From a virus: a stretch of DNA of 36,880 nucleotides. This document shows positions 9,301 through 18,268 of the stretch, in pieces. Made by a program: the position numbers and the translations under genes. The notes beneath the pieces are model-generated. The model was not told where the DNA came from and ran no database searches. It saw nothing but the letters and a program-made list of their open reading frames with translations. Where the stretch lies: the IMG/VR virus record IMGVR_UViG_3300027839_000030, positions 1 through 36,880 of that record; one strand, written 5' to 3'. Position 1 is the first letter of the stretch. Every line of letters starts with the position of its first letter.

Positions 9301-10119
9301 GAAATTAGTCCTACAGTATATAAAATTAAACAAGGTGACAGTCTCTCTAAGATAGCTAAAGCTAACAACATGACTGTCCAAGAGCTACAAAAACTTAATA
9401 ATATAAAAGATGTAAATAAAATTAGAGCTGGTCAAGTAATAAACGTGGGGAAATTTTCTATGAATCCTAAGTCTCCACAGGTTCCTGATGATGTGCCTAA
9501 GATATTTGAAGAAAACATTATTCCTATTTATGGGTCTCATGCTAATGCAGCCCTTAATCATATCAGGGCTTCAAGGTATGAAGCCGCTGGTGAGCCTGTT
9601 CCTGACTATTTAAAAAAGACTATTACAGAAAAATCCTTTGCTCCTGATGTCCTTAATTCAGTAAGAGTAGCAGCTTATAAAGCTCTTATTAATAACAGAC
9701 CAACTAGTTATAAAGATTATGGTGATGCTTGGAAATTAGTTTATGGAGGTGAAAGAAGTAAACTAAGTTATACTCAACAAGTACTTAAGACGTTGTCATC
9801 GTTTTTTGATCCTGGAATGGCAGCAGCTTTTACTATTGGAGAATCAGGAGGAGTAGTAGTTAGAAATGGAAACTTAATGATTGTTGGAGATGAATTTAAT
9901 TTTCCAGAAATAAAAGAAAAGACAAAAGACGGTAGTTTTTGGCTTGAATTTAATTCATGGTTTGCTGATAAAGATGCCTCTAAAGAAGGTAAAGGTGGCA
10001 TGTTTAGTGTTACTCCTAAGAATAGACAAAAGATTGAGATTAATCTTGGCCCTATAGCTGATGTTAAAAGATATGCTAATAGTCTTAAAAATAAAAAAGT
10101 TAAAAAGGGTAAATTATAA
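6385..10119 (+). CDS. Internal virion protein C (gp15-like) with lysozyme-like and LysM domains
   Basis: Ejection protein, 1244 aa against 747 aa for T7 gp15. The ATG at 6385 is preferred because an AGG lies upstream; an in-frame ATG at 6364 would add seven residues and overlap the gp14-like gene. Residues 1-~600 are helical, gp15-like. At ~803-920 is a lysozyme/transglycosylase-like domain: YIAEG with a candidate catalytic Glu, then PFGMF, a helix ending LNRHIKLWE, and a closing FLEWYGEIYAP...NWLKNV pattern. At ~979-1021 is a LysM domain (YKIKQGDSLSKIAKANNM, N....I..GQVINV). In T7 the peptidoglycan-cutting domain is on gp16, so activity and cell-wall binding have moved to this protein. The C-terminal ~200 residues are unassigned. 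Confidence 0.8.
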   Translation: MPPASKLFTLDPINTTLTAPTTDFQVQGPADRSVAKQQLNRGLAVFANAVGNAGELAKQRRIKADTDLAENAAIRGDSRPEGLLGVASRAFDRVVDANAANKKLEEIDAYAQGADGFNDVNSEGPLSAKLAQVQQKYDRFLAEGLREGGDPTVSQQFTLGVNKRLQAVKKEINAVDLQRSQRVIIERVRTQVDELVTVSKDSETPLEDMRVPLMITGFAKEIESFDVQIGAGEAKLLVFQMIAQNEDMLLEPEFVHSLLKTPFAKDITFNTLLAKSDKEGTAFAQIYKTYVAASKAAFKLADDNQTAANAENKKAITDGIMDDTIRRGETSAEGVAQSLVSSGHFKLPAALLYEENLQKYMDRNIKAQRGSVEHLKVLELIQHQIITKDTALDSMSIAAGLNPDLVPNLKSYMTEEGKQKLAFIKSYQDQIKDLSKNVLSLSKLALGSKAKKILAGTSTGTVEETRDALLGMGLEPIKVNRIVKQVQDLHNGMNKLAEKMGVADSIADKADGSVSDERLTQFQNVMEKQIDLLVKEIDSKLGIQPRPDTPIKMGETGQLEFPVISTSSEYPLVVNQSSDIFGTLKEDGTGAANIGGGSGASTFTTPDVSFSQYGNFTLKALVLDAVTKHSPEALAEMAIKAAEQQQQQKEQARLTDTSRPLADRNVEAGNSIFRVGDFQLTVDSFNAAADFVENNVFNRLVDFVQKAQIFDDGIQMPDRVTPKILAEQEPQRTNDELAKALGFGEETDIPDKQIPNERTPNEEDTSISSTVPDAVPGSTEPVPVADASKKEAQPVIESLLDSIYIAEGKDKASVPFGMFTEDFKTRRDNGEQIPVAEAREETAKHLNRHIKLWETNSSRNVDQAEERGLVNANPEQTEAIQEGKFTPEFLEWYGEIYAPSSSVNNNLSAAEKTKNVNWLKNVTSNIKSKVTPVPSIEESPNLKVSALEKMFGTSEAEASQIQMMGNTTGKPKEISPTVYKIKQGDSLSKIAKANNMTVQELQKLNNIKDVNKIRAGQVINVGKFSMNPKSPQVPDDVPKIFEENIIPIYGSHANAALNHIRASRYEAAGEPVPDYLKKTITEKSFAPDVLNSVRVAAYKALINNRPTSYKDYGDAWKLVYGGERSKLSYTQQVLKTLSSFFDPGMAAAFTIGESGGVVVRNGNLMIVGDEFNFPEIKEKTKDGSFWLEFNSWFADKDASKEGKGGMFSVTPKNRQKIEINLGPIADVKRYANSLKNKKVKKGKL

Positions 10120-13100
10120 ATGGTAGAGTTTAATTTTGATCCAGATCAATTAACTGATAACTATGCAGCTAATAAAGTTTCTCGTGATGCTTATGAAGAT
10201 TCTGAAGAGTATGCTCAGGATGTACAGGCAGAGTCTTTTAGAGCTGAAGTAGCTCCAGTAGCTACCAAAGAGACAGCTAAGGCTGCCAATAATGATGACT
10301 CTGGGATCATAGGAAGCACAGTAAACTTTGTTAAACATGCAGGTATTGGTGTCGCTAAAGGTGTGGAGGAGATAGGTCAGACGTTGAGAATATTTGGCGA
10401 TGATGCCTTTCATCTTCCTAAGCCTGAGACTACAGCTGAGTCCCTAGCTCAAGGTTTTGGACAGTTCCTACCTGCGTTTATTCCTGCAGCTGGAGCACTG
10501 GGAGTAGGTATCAGAGCTGCTGGTTTAGTAGGTAAGACTAAGAAAATTAGAACAGCAGTAGAGTTTCTTAAAGGCTCCGCTGCTGGTGCAATTGCAGATG
10601 CTTCAGCCTATGATCCTAAAGATCCCAATGTAGCTAACTTCTTGTTAGTCACTGGTGCTATCTCTCAAGACTCTGGTGCTGGTGCAGCTATTAAAACTCT
10701 TCTAGCCCAAGATAATTCAGATACAGAAGCTATAGCTAGAATTAAAGCTGCTGCTTCAGGACTCATAGCAGGATCTATAGTGACAGGTATCATTAAAGCT
10801 ACTGGTCATGCTGTAACAAGAGTTAGAGGCGAGATTACACATGTAGATGGTACACCTATCGAGGTACTTAAAAAGTCATCTGAAGTAGAAGCTAATACAT
10901 TTACTGATGGCGTACTAAAGTCTAAAGGTATAGATGTTGGAGATGGTGGTCCTACATACAATATTTCTCAAGAAATGAATAAGAAGTTTGGAGAAGGTTT
11001 ACCTAGCATAGAAGGTTCTTTTAAGGACACAGCTGAGAGATCTCAGAATGATTATGTAGCTCCTTTTGAGAAACTAACTCCTGAGCAACAATTAGATTTC
11101 CAACGTATTACACAGAAATGGGCTAAGACTCGTGAAGTAGCTCCAGTAGATCTTAAGACAATTGAATCTATGAACTTATTAAAGCTTAAGACACGTTCTG
11201 ATGTCAGGAATATGCTTCAGTTTATGAGTACTAGGATGGGACTCAAGGATCTAAAGGGGCCTAAAACATCCTTTAAAGACTTAGATACCTCCTCAGGAGC
11301 TGCAGAAATGCTAGGGCTTCCTAATAAGGAAATGGTTAGAATTATAGACGAACAGGGAGGCAACATCCGGAATGCTATGAGATACGTAGGGGCTGCTCGT
11401 GCCTTCTCTTCAGCTGCTATGAAGAAAGCTGAAGTTTCATTTGAAGCCTTTGTAGCTACTGGTAAGAGTGTTGACTATGAAGAAGGACTTACACATACTG
11501 AGATGGCTTACGATATGCTAGCTGCTGGTGGTGATCTTGCTAAAGCTTCTTCAGATCTCCTACGGAGTCACAAGAATTTAGTTGATGACGCTACTGCCCT
11601 TGCTGATGTTAAGAAAGCCTTACGTCATTCAGTGATTTATAATGACCCAGAATTATCTATTAGACAGGCTGGCTTCTTTGTTAATGCTGTTAAATTAGAT
11701 ACCGTAAAGATTACTGCTAAGTTTCCTGGTGGAGCTAAACAGACCAGAAAGATTCCTAAGATCGAAGGTGAGTCTTCTGCTGATTTTAAGAAGAGAGCCA
11801 TTATGGAAGCTAAACGGGCAGAGTTTGATGACATAGCTAATGCTACCAATAAGCAGGCTGTTACTAGAGCTAATGCTATGAACAAGAGTTTCAAGGCTAG
11901 AGGCAGAGATGCAATGTTGGAGATCTATATTAATGGTCTTCTCTCTAGTGCTAAAACCTTTGAAGTTAACTTGTTAGGTAACTCTACAGCTATAGTTACA
12001 AGTGTTATTGAGAGGTCTTATGCAGGTTTTATTAAGAGAGGTGGGGAAGTTACAGGTCAAGAAGCTGCACAACTAGCTAAAGGATTCTGGAATCAGATCA
12101 CTGCTTTTGATGACTTGTGGAAACTCATGAAACTATCATGGGACAAAGGACCAACAGGTAACATGAAGCAGGATTTTATTAAACCTCGTGATAGAACTCT
12201 ATCTGCTGAAGGAATGCGAGTAGGTGGTAATTTAGGTAAGGCTATCAATGTCTTTGGTAGTGTAGTAAACTTTCCAGGTAGAATACTGCTCACTGCTGAT
12301 GATATTTTTAAAGCTGTCAATAGTGGAGCTGAGAAAAGAGCACTGGCCTACCGTAAGGCTGTACGAGACACAGGTACACAAGGAGAAACTGTACAAGATG
12401 CTGTAGCTGTTCAAAATAGATTCAATGAGATCTACAAGAATATAGAGGATCATGAAGATATCCTAGAGGGTGCTAAGAGTTTTGCAGAGAAGAACACTTT
12501 CACAAATCCTCTTCAGATGCACCAAGTAAAACAAGCAGACGGCACGTTTAAGCCTATGCCAGGACTGGGTTTACGTCTTAAGGCTGTACTAGACTCTGAT
12601 CCTTCAGGTATCGCTAGAGTCTTTGTACCTTTCTTCCAGACACCTGCTAATTTGCTTAACTTTGCATGGGAACGAACACCAATACTACGTAAGCTTAACA
12701 AGGGACTACAAGCTGAACTCTCTGCTGATGCCCCTGCTGCTGTTAGAGAGCTGGCTGAAGCTAAGGTTGCAACATCACGGGTCATGTGGGCTACTACGTT
12801 TGGATTAGCTATGAGTGGTAATTTCACTGGTGGGCCTCCTGCAGATAAGAACTTAAGGGAGACACTAGAAGCGGACATGGGTGGAAATCCTCACTGGTAC
12901 AGCTTTCAATTAGGTGGTAAGTGGTACAAGTATGATAGATTTGATCCTATTGGGGTAATCATAGGAGCCTCAGCTAACATGGCTATTATGGCTAAGGCTT
13001 CCATGAATCTTGCAGGATTACAGGATGAGGACGATGAATCTGGAGCAATACGTGAAGAACAATTAGCAGTCCTAGAAGCAGGAACAATAGGTATGGTTAA

Positions 13101-13911
13101 GCTTATAGCTGATAGACATTACCTACAGAGCTTTTCAGAGATGCTTGCTGTATTTTCTGGAGAAGGTAGTACTTTAGGTAAGGTTCAGAAGGCAGGGGAG
13201 AAGGTATCTTCAGTCTTTAACCCTATTCAAGCTCTTAGTACAGGATTCTATTCTAGTTTTAGACGTAATATTACACAAGGACTAGAGCCTGAGAAGTTAA
13301 CTAAGTTACAAAGAGGAGAGATTAAAGACTTTGAGGATGTTGTTGAAGAGATGAAGACGATCTTTGAAGAAGGTCTGAGAAGAGTAACTCCTGGTTATGG
13401 TACTAAGCTTCCTACTAAGAATCTAGCAGGAGAAACAGTCTTATATCCTGGTATGAATTATGAACTAGATAGAAAGCCCTTTCAAATACTAGGTAACATA
13501 GCTAAGTCAGTATTTGCTCCTTCTGCGGGAAACACTCCTTCCAAAAGTCCTTTGATTAATGCTTTGGCTCGTCTACAGTCTACTACCGGGCAACCTTCAG
13601 GGGTTAATCGGATCAATGGTATACTACTAACGGATGAAGAAAAGGGATATTTTGTGGATACTTGGACAGATAGAAACAAAAGATTGAACGCTTTTGTTAC
13701 TTCTAAGAATTTTCTTAGTCTGCCTGAGGGTCTCCAAAGAGATATTGTAGAGAATCAGATAAATGGTAATAAACGTCTAGCTTCTAAACTTACTATGGTT
13801 AAATTTAATAGAATCTTTAAAGGCGCACTAGATCTCAAACGTAATGATCTGTTACGGAAGACTGAAGACGTTCCCAGAGGACTTAACCTAGCTAACATAA
13901 GAGGACAATAA
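10120..13911 (+). CDS. Internal virion protein D (gp16-like)
   Basis: Large ejection protein, 1263 aa (T7 gp16 is 1318 aa), predicted to form the inner-membrane part of the DNA translocation channel. It is mostly helical, with an Ala/Gly-rich amphipathic or membrane-like stretch at ~105-235 and a segment in the C-terminal half, FVPFFQTPANLLNFAWERTP, found in gp16-like proteins of marine T7-like phages. I see no transglycosylase motif at the N-terminus, where T7 gp16 has one, consistent with the enzyme residing in the upstream protein. It begins at the base after the gp15-like stop; its stop overlaps the fibre ATG by one base. Confidence 0.82.
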   Translation: MVEFNFDPDQLTDNYAANKVSRDAYEDSEEYAQDVQAESFRAEVAPVATKETAKAANNDDSGIIGSTVNFVKHAGIGVAKGVEEIGQTLRIFGDDAFHLPKPETTAESLAQGFGQFLPAFIPAAGALGVGIRAAGLVGKTKKIRTAVEFLKGSAAGAIADASAYDPKDPNVANFLLVTGAISQDSGAGAAIKTLLAQDNSDTEAIARIKAAASGLIAGSIVTGIIKATGHAVTRVRGEITHVDGTPIEVLKKSSEVEANTFTDGVLKSKGIDVGDGGPTYNISQEMNKKFGEGLPSIEGSFKDTAERSQNDYVAPFEKLTPEQQLDFQRITQKWAKTREVAPVDLKTIESMNLLKLKTRSDVRNMLQFMSTRMGLKDLKGPKTSFKDLDTSSGAAEMLGLPNKEMVRIIDEQGGNIRNAMRYVGAARAFSSAAMKKAEVSFEAFVATGKSVDYEEGLTHTEMAYDMLAAGGDLAKASSDLLRSHKNLVDDATALADVKKALRHSVIYNDPELSIRQAGFFVNAVKLDTVKITAKFPGGAKQTRKIPKIEGESSADFKKRAIMEAKRAEFDDIANATNKQAVTRANAMNKSFKARGRDAMLEIYINGLLSSAKTFEVNLLGNSTAIVTSVIERSYAGFIKRGGEVTGQEAAQLAKGFWNQITAFDDLWKLMKLSWDKGPTGNMKQDFIKPRDRTLSAEGMRVGGNLGKAINVFGSVVNFPGRILLTADDIFKAVNSGAEKRALAYRKAVRDTGTQGETVQDAVAVQNRFNEIYKNIEDHEDILEGAKSFAEKNTFTNPLQMHQVKQADGTFKPMPGLGLRLKAVLDSDPSGIARVFVPFFQTPANLLNFAWERTPILRKLNKGLQAELSADAPAAVRELAEAKVATSRVMWATTFGLAMSGNFTGGPPADKNLRETLEADMGGNPHWYSFQLGGKWYKYDRFDPIGVIIGASANMAIMAKASMNLAGLQDEDDESGAIREEQLAVLEAGTIGMVKLIADRHYLQSFSEMLAVFSGEGSTLGKVQKAGEKVSSVFNPIQALSTGFYSSFRRNITQGLEPEKLTKLQRGEIKDFEDVVEEMKTIFEEGLRRVTPGYGTKLPTKNLAGETVLYPGMNYELDRKPFQILGNIAKSVFAPSAGNTPSKSPLINALARLQSTTGQPSGVNRINGILLTDEEKGYFVDTWTDRNKRLNAFVTSKNFLSLPEGLQRDIVENQINGNKRLASKLTMVKFNRIFKGALDLKRNDLLRKTEDVPRGLNLANIRGQ

Positions 13912-15911
13912 TGGCATTCTACGCTAAAGACATATACACTGCTGATGGAAGTACTCAAAGTTTTGCAGTAACCTATCCATTTATCAGTAGAGACCATGTG
14001 TCTGTCACGGCTGATGGTGTTGCTGCAACCTTTACATGGGTTAATGATGGTCAGATTACCATCACTAGCCCTGCTGCTTTAGATGGTGAGATTTTAATTA
14101 TTAAACGTAACACAAGTCCTGAGACACTCTTGGTTGACTATGTAGATGGTAGTAATTTAACTGAGACTGACCTTGATTTGGACAGTAAGCAAGCCTTTTT
14201 TCTTGCTCAAGAGAACAATGACGAGCAAGCACTGATAGATGTTACCTCTGTAGCTACCTCAACTAACATCTTTGTAGCTGATGGGACTGATTTTAACAGT
14301 GTGGCTGTTACTGGTGATGTTACAATCACTAGTGCTGGGGTTACAGCTATAGGTGCTGATAAGATTACTGGTGCTAACCTAGCAGATGAGGCAATTAACT
14401 CAGAACATTACACTGATGGTAGTATAGATTTAGCTCACATGAGTGTTAACAGTGTGGACTCAGATCAGTATGTAGACGGAAGTATAGATTTAGCCCACAT
14501 GAGTGCCAATAGTGTAGATACAGCTAAGATAGTAGATGATGCTATCACTACTGCAAAAGTAACAGATGCAAATATTACGCTTGCAAAGATAGTGTCTGCA
14601 AGTGCAAGTAATAAAATTCTTGGGAGAGTTGGAAGTGGAGCAGGAGTATTTGAAGAAGTAACTCTACAGACTACTTTATCTAGTACTGATGAAGCTATAC
14701 CTACGTCTAAAGCTGTAAGAGATGATATTGTTGCTATTGTTAATGCTGTGGGTGGTTTTGTAGCTATTGCATCTGAAGTTACCTTTCCAAATGCACACCC
14801 AGATCCTGATGATGGTGCAGGTACTGTAGTGTCTATAGCAAACGCAGGAGGAGTTGTCGTTAATGGCTCTGGAGTATCTACTACTGGTAGAACTGTTGGT
14901 GGAACTACTGTAACTATTACTGGTATTCCTGCTACTTATCAGAGTACTACTATAGCTGATGGTCTTGGTATGCAAGTAATAAGTACTACTACTTTAAATA
15001 CATATACATACCATAAGATAGCTGCAAAAGAAGGAGATACAAATACTGTAGCAACTTCTATTGCCAATGTCAATACTGTAGGTGCTGCAATTGCCAATGT
15101 TAATACAACTGCGGCTAACATAGCAGGTGTTAACTCATTTGCCGAAAGATATCGGATTGCTTCAGAAGCTCCTAGTTCTAGTCTCAACCAAGGTGATCTG
15201 TATTTTAATACAACTTCTAACGAACTTCAATCTTATGGAACAAGCTGGCAAGCCGTAGCAATATCAGCAGCAAACCAAGCAAATATAAATATAGTTGCTG
15301 GCGATGTTGTGTATTCTGAAGATTTAGGTTCAATAGCTGATGCTATTACTACTTCTAGTGGTAGTGACATTACAACCGTAGCAGCCGCAATAGCTAACAT
15401 AAACACGCTAGCAGCAGCCGCAGTAATTACTGATATGGCCCTACTAGGTACAGCAGCTGTAGTAGCTGACCTAAATATACTTGCCACAGCAGATGTAGTT
15501 GCCGATATGAATGTGCTAGCAACAGCAGATGTAGTTAGTGACATGAATGTACTAGGTACAGCAGATATAGTTAGTGACATGAATGTACTAGGTACATCAG
15601 CAAATGTAACTGCCATGTCCACTGTAGCTACATCTATAGCTAATGTTAATAGATATTCGAATGAGTATACGATTGCATCTTCTACTCCAGGCTCTCCATC
15701 CTCAGGCGATCTTTGGTATGACAGCTCCAATAACTTAATTAAATACTACAATGGTTCTGCTTTTGTAACAATTGCACCTGGAATTGCAGATGTAGTATCA
15801 GACAGTTCTCCTCAGCTAGGTGGTGCGTTAGACGGTCAAAATAATAATCTTACAAATATTGGCACAGTTAGTGGCGATAACTTACAAATGGATTTTGGGA
15901 GCATTGCATAA
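13911..15911 (+). CDS. Tail fibre with T7 gp17-type N-terminal anchor
   Basis: Residues ~1-120 match the T7 tail-fibre attachment domain: MAFYAKDIYTADG, Q.F.VTYPFISRDHVSV and a FFLAQENND segment. After it come a tandem 19-residue motif (DGSIDLAHMS.NSVDS), Asn/Val/Ala-rich shaft sequence with IANVN repeats, a run of seven 12-residue repeats (15405-15656) and a C-terminal SPQLGG.LD..N module. No host-binding head is obvious, so this protein may act as a trimeric shaft carrying the adhesins encoded downstream. It overlaps both neighbours by one base. The 666-aa length compares with 553 in T7. Confidence 0.87.
   Translation: MAFYAKDIYTADGSTQSFAVTYPFISRDHVSVTADGVAATFTWVNDGQITITSPAALDGEILIIKRNTSPETLLVDYVDGSNLTETDLDLDSKQAFFLAQENNDEQALIDVTSVATSTNIFVADGTDFNSVAVTGDVTITSAGVTAIGADKITGANLADEAINSEHYTDGSIDLAHMSVNSVDSDQYVDGSIDLAHMSANSVDTAKIVDDAITTAKVTDANITLAKIVSASASNKILGRVGSGAGVFEEVTLQTTLSSTDEAIPTSKAVRDDIVAIVNAVGGFVAIASEVTFPNAHPDPDDGAGTVVSIANAGGVVVNGSGVSTTGRTVGGTTVTITGIPATYQSTTIADGLGMQVISTTTLNTYTYHKIAAKEGDTNTVATSIANVNTVGAAIANVNTTAANIAGVNSFAERYRIASEAPSSSLNQGDLYFNTTSNELQSYGTSWQAVAISAANQANINIVAGDVVYSEDLGSIADAITTSSGSDITTVAAAIANINTLAAAAVITDMALLGTAAVVADLNILATADVVADMNVLATADVVSDMNVLGTADIVSDMNVLGTSANVTAMSTVATSIANVNRYSNEYTIASSTPGSPSSGDLWYDSSNNLIKYYNGSAFVTIAPGIADVVSDSSPQLGGALDGQNNNLTNIGTVSGDNLQMDFGSIA
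15405..15656 (+). repeat. Seven 36-nt tandem repeats encoding a fibre shaft
   Basis: Seven consecutive 36-nt units, each encoding 12 residues of the form (V/I)L(G/A)TA(D)VV(S/A)DMN. Units three to five are nearly identical at DNA level and the outer ones are degenerate. The exact 12-codon period keeps the frame when units are gained or lost, so shaft length could vary between relatives. Confidence 0.85.
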
Positions 15912-16963
15912 TGGCTAAAAAACTACAATTACGGGGAGGAACAACTTCTCAACATTCAAGCTTTACAGGTGCAGCTAGAGAGGTCACGGTTGACACCACT
16001 CTGGATATTCTAGTGGTTCATGATGGTTCCACGGCAGGAGGTATTCCACAAGGTGCTCTTGTGTTAGATACTACCCCACAACTAGGAGGAGATCTTGACT
16101 GTAATGGCGCACAGATCCAGTGGAGCAAAGGATCTGATGTGGCATCAGCTACTGCCTTACCACTTTTAACGGATGGTAATTACTTTGATGTAACTGGTAC
16201 GGCAACGGTTACCTCTTTTAATGCCACAGGTGGGCCGGGTACGCAAGTTAAACTTCACTTTGATGGAGCTTGTACTTTAACTCATAACTCCGATTTAATT
16301 TTACCCGGTGGTGCTAATATCGTTACTGCTGCTGGAGATGAGGCAGACTTTATCGAGTTTGCGGCTGGTGACTATAGGTGTACATCTTACACTAAAGCAA
16401 CTGGTGGGCCTGTTTTGATACCTGCTAATTCTATTGATTCAGATGCCTATGTTAATGGCAGTATAGATGAAGTACATTTATCTGATAATAGTGTAGACAG
16501 TAGGGCGTATGTAGATGCTTCAATAGACGCTGAACATCTGAGTGCAACTGCATTAAATCTAGATGCTACACCGGGGACAGACCATACAGCAGTTGGCCCA
16601 CAAACAAACACATTAGCGGCTGGATACGGATCGGCTGCGATGGACTTAGTTGTGCTGGGTAGTGCTAGCAAATGGCTAGAAGCCGATGCAGATGCAGCGT
16701 CTACAAGTATCAATCTTTTAGGTATTGCGCTGGAAGCTAAGACTGACACACAAGCTATGCTAGTGGCGTTATCTGGTAGTTTTGTAAGAGATGACACATG
16801 GAACTGGACACCGGGTGTCCCACTTTATATAAGCGGAACGCTTGGAGCGATCACAGCAACAAAACCTACTGGCAGTGGGGATATTGTGAGAACGGTTGGA
16901 TATGCAGTTACTGCTGACATTATCTTTTTTGCTCCTTCATCTGATTATGTGACTCTAGCGTAA
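15911..16963 (+). CDS. Second tail fibre protein with Mtd-like N-terminus
   Basis: A 350-aa fibre component. The first ~45 residues, LQLRGGTTSQH..F.GA.REVTVDT, then LVVHDGSTAGG.P, form the short N-terminal module shared by many fibre proteins and by the phage major tropism determinant (Mtd_N type). A PQLGGDLD..G module follows. At about residues 175-215 are two copies of the AYV(N/D).SID..HLS motif also found in the upstream fibre. The C-terminal third is beta-rich and unassigned. The start overlaps the previous stop by one base and the next gene begins 8 nt downstream. Probably assembles on or beside the gp17-like shaft; that is inference. Confidence 0.78.
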   Translation: MAKKLQLRGGTTSQHSSFTGAAREVTVDTTLDILVVHDGSTAGGIPQGALVLDTTPQLGGDLDCNGAQIQWSKGSDVASATALPLLTDGNYFDVTGTATVTSFNATGGPGTQVKLHFDGACTLTHNSDLILPGGANIVTAAGDEADFIEFAAGDYRCTSYTKATGGPVLIPANSIDSDAYVNGSIDEVHLSDNSVDSRAYVDASIDAEHLSATALNLDATPGTDHTAVGPQTNTLAAGYGSAAMDLVVLGSASKWLEADADAASTSINLLGIALEAKTDTQAMLVALSGSFVRDDTWNWTPGVPLYISGTLGAITATKPTGSGDIVRTVGYAVTADIIFFAPSSDYVTLA

Positions 16964-16971
16964 GGTAAATA

Positions 16972-17889
16972 ATGGCAACTATAGCGACAATAAACGGAAT
17001 AGCAGAAGACAATATAAGCCATCACAATGGCGGGTCAGCAGATCTTTATACATCTAAGAACGGTGATACTTGGGGTCATGTAGCTTGGACAGTAGCCACC
17101 GGAGGAAGCATAGCTACTGTAGGGAATTACAAAATTCATACATTTACCTCATCAGGAACTTTTAATGTTACAACTCTTGGCGATGATGCAATTGCTGAAT
17201 ATCTTGTAATTGCTGGTGGAGGTGCTGGGGGTGGTCAATATGTAGGCGGTGGGGGTGGTGCGGGTGGCTATAGAACGGCTACCGGACTGTCTATAGGAGA
17301 AACTTCATACTCGATAACAGTTGGTGGGGGTGGTGCGGGTGTTCAAGGAGATGGCTCAAACGGTGCTAATAGTACTTTCTCAAGCATTACAAGTTCTGGT
17401 GGTGGCAAAGGAGGCACCAATGGCACGGGGCTTACAGTCGGAGCGGCTGGAGGATCAGGCGGTGGTGGATCAGGGTCAAACGGGAGCGCGTATGGCGGTG
17501 CAGGAAACTCAGGTGGTTTCTCGCCAGTTGAGGGTTACGCTGGCTCTCAGGGTTCCTTATCTTCCACTTACGGGTCAGGCGGTGGTGGTGGCGCTGGTGG
17601 GATTGCGGGGGCGGCTTCTGGTTCTGTCGGTGGTGCTGGTGGAGTAGGGCGGTCAAGCTCCATAACGGGTAGCGGTATTTATCGTGGTGGTGGTGGCGGT
17701 GGCTCAATCTATAGTTCAGGAACACCCGGTGCTGGTGGTAATGGCGGAGGCGGGGCTGGTAGCCTTGGCGGAGCAACTAGCGGCACAACAAATACGGGAG
17801 GCGGTGGTGGTGGTGCAGAAAGAAACGATACCGGTATTGCGGGTTCCGGTGGGTCTGGAGTAGTAATCATTAAATATTTATTCCAATAG
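16972..17889 (+). CDS. Glycine-rich tail adhesin
   Basis: A 305-aa protein. After an N-terminal ~75 residues with HTF.SSGTF.V comes YLVIAGGGAGGG, then a long region dominated by GGGG blocks separated by short Ser/Tyr/Asn-rich loops, ending in GSGGSGVVIIKY. This arrangement, a hydrophobic VIAGGGAGGG entry and a VVI.Y exit strand, is the known Gly-rich domain of phage and bacterial surface adhesins that packs polyglycine II helices. Receptor contact would be through the loops. GC content is visibly higher than in the neighbours because of the GGN codons, and this creates long spurious frames on both strands. Confidence 0.8.
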   Translation: MATIATINGIAEDNISHHNGGSADLYTSKNGDTWGHVAWTVATGGSIATVGNYKIHTFTSSGTFNVTTLGDDAIAEYLVIAGGGAGGGQYVGGGGGAGGYRTATGLSIGETSYSITVGGGGAGVQGDGSNGANSTFSSITSSGGGKGGTNGTGLTVGAAGGSGGGGSGSNGSAYGGAGNSGGFSPVEGYAGSQGSLSSTYGSGGGGGAGGIAGAASGSVGGAGGVGRSSSITGSGIYRGGGGGGSIYSSGTPGAGGNGGGGAGSLGGATSGTTNTGGGGGGAERNDTGIAGSGGSGVVIIKYLFQ

Positions 17890-17896
17890 GTGAATG

Positions 17897-18268
17897 ATGG
17901 CGCATTTTGCAGAAATAAATGAAGATAGCATTGTAACCAGAGTAATAGTAATCGAGCAAGAGATGGTTGATTCTGGCAACTGGGGAACCCCTAGTAGCTG
18001 GGTGCAGACTTCTTATAACACCCGTGGCGGCAAGCATTACGATCAAGATGGCGTAGAAGATTCTGGTGTAGCCCTGCGATATAACTACGCAGGTGTAGGG
18101 TCTACATATGACACAGGCAGGGATGCTTTCATAGCTCCTAAGCCTTATCCATCTTGGCTGTTAGTAGAATCTACGTGCCAGTGGGAATCTCCAGTGGCTT
18201 ATCCTAGTGACGATAAAATGTATACATGGGATGAAGATATAACTAACTGGGTAGAAGTAACAGAGTAA
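17897..18268 (+). CDS. Small fibre-associated protein of marine phage type, 123 aa
   Basis: The pattern MAHFAEINEDSIVTRVIVIE, a WVQTSYN.RGG.HY segment, YAGVG.TYD..RDAFI.PKPYPSW and a terminal YP.D.KMYTWDE is recognised from small proteins encoded beside tail genes in cyanophages and other marine phages. Their exact function is not known to me. Two ATGs are in frame (17894 and 17897); the second is better spaced from the AGG formed at the preceding stop. It may be a chaperone or tip component of the upstream adhesin, since it follows it by only a few bases. The next gene begins at the base after its stop. Confidence 0.78.
   Translation: MAHFAEINEDSIVTRVIVIEQEMVDSGNWGTPSSWVQTSYNTRGGKHYDQDGVEDSGVALRYNYAGVGSTYDTGRDAFIAPKPYPSWLLVESTCQWESPVAYPSDDKMYTWDEDITNWVEVTE

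Noticed and set aside
15405-15656. CRISPR-like array
   Set aside because: The 36-nt units are continuous, without spacers, and in-frame protein-coding repeats of a fibre.
17321-17776. Long alternative frames in both directions within the Gly-rich adhesin
   Set aside because: They arise from GGN-rich codons that avoid stops in other frames; the translations are low-complexity and lack starts with ribosome sites.
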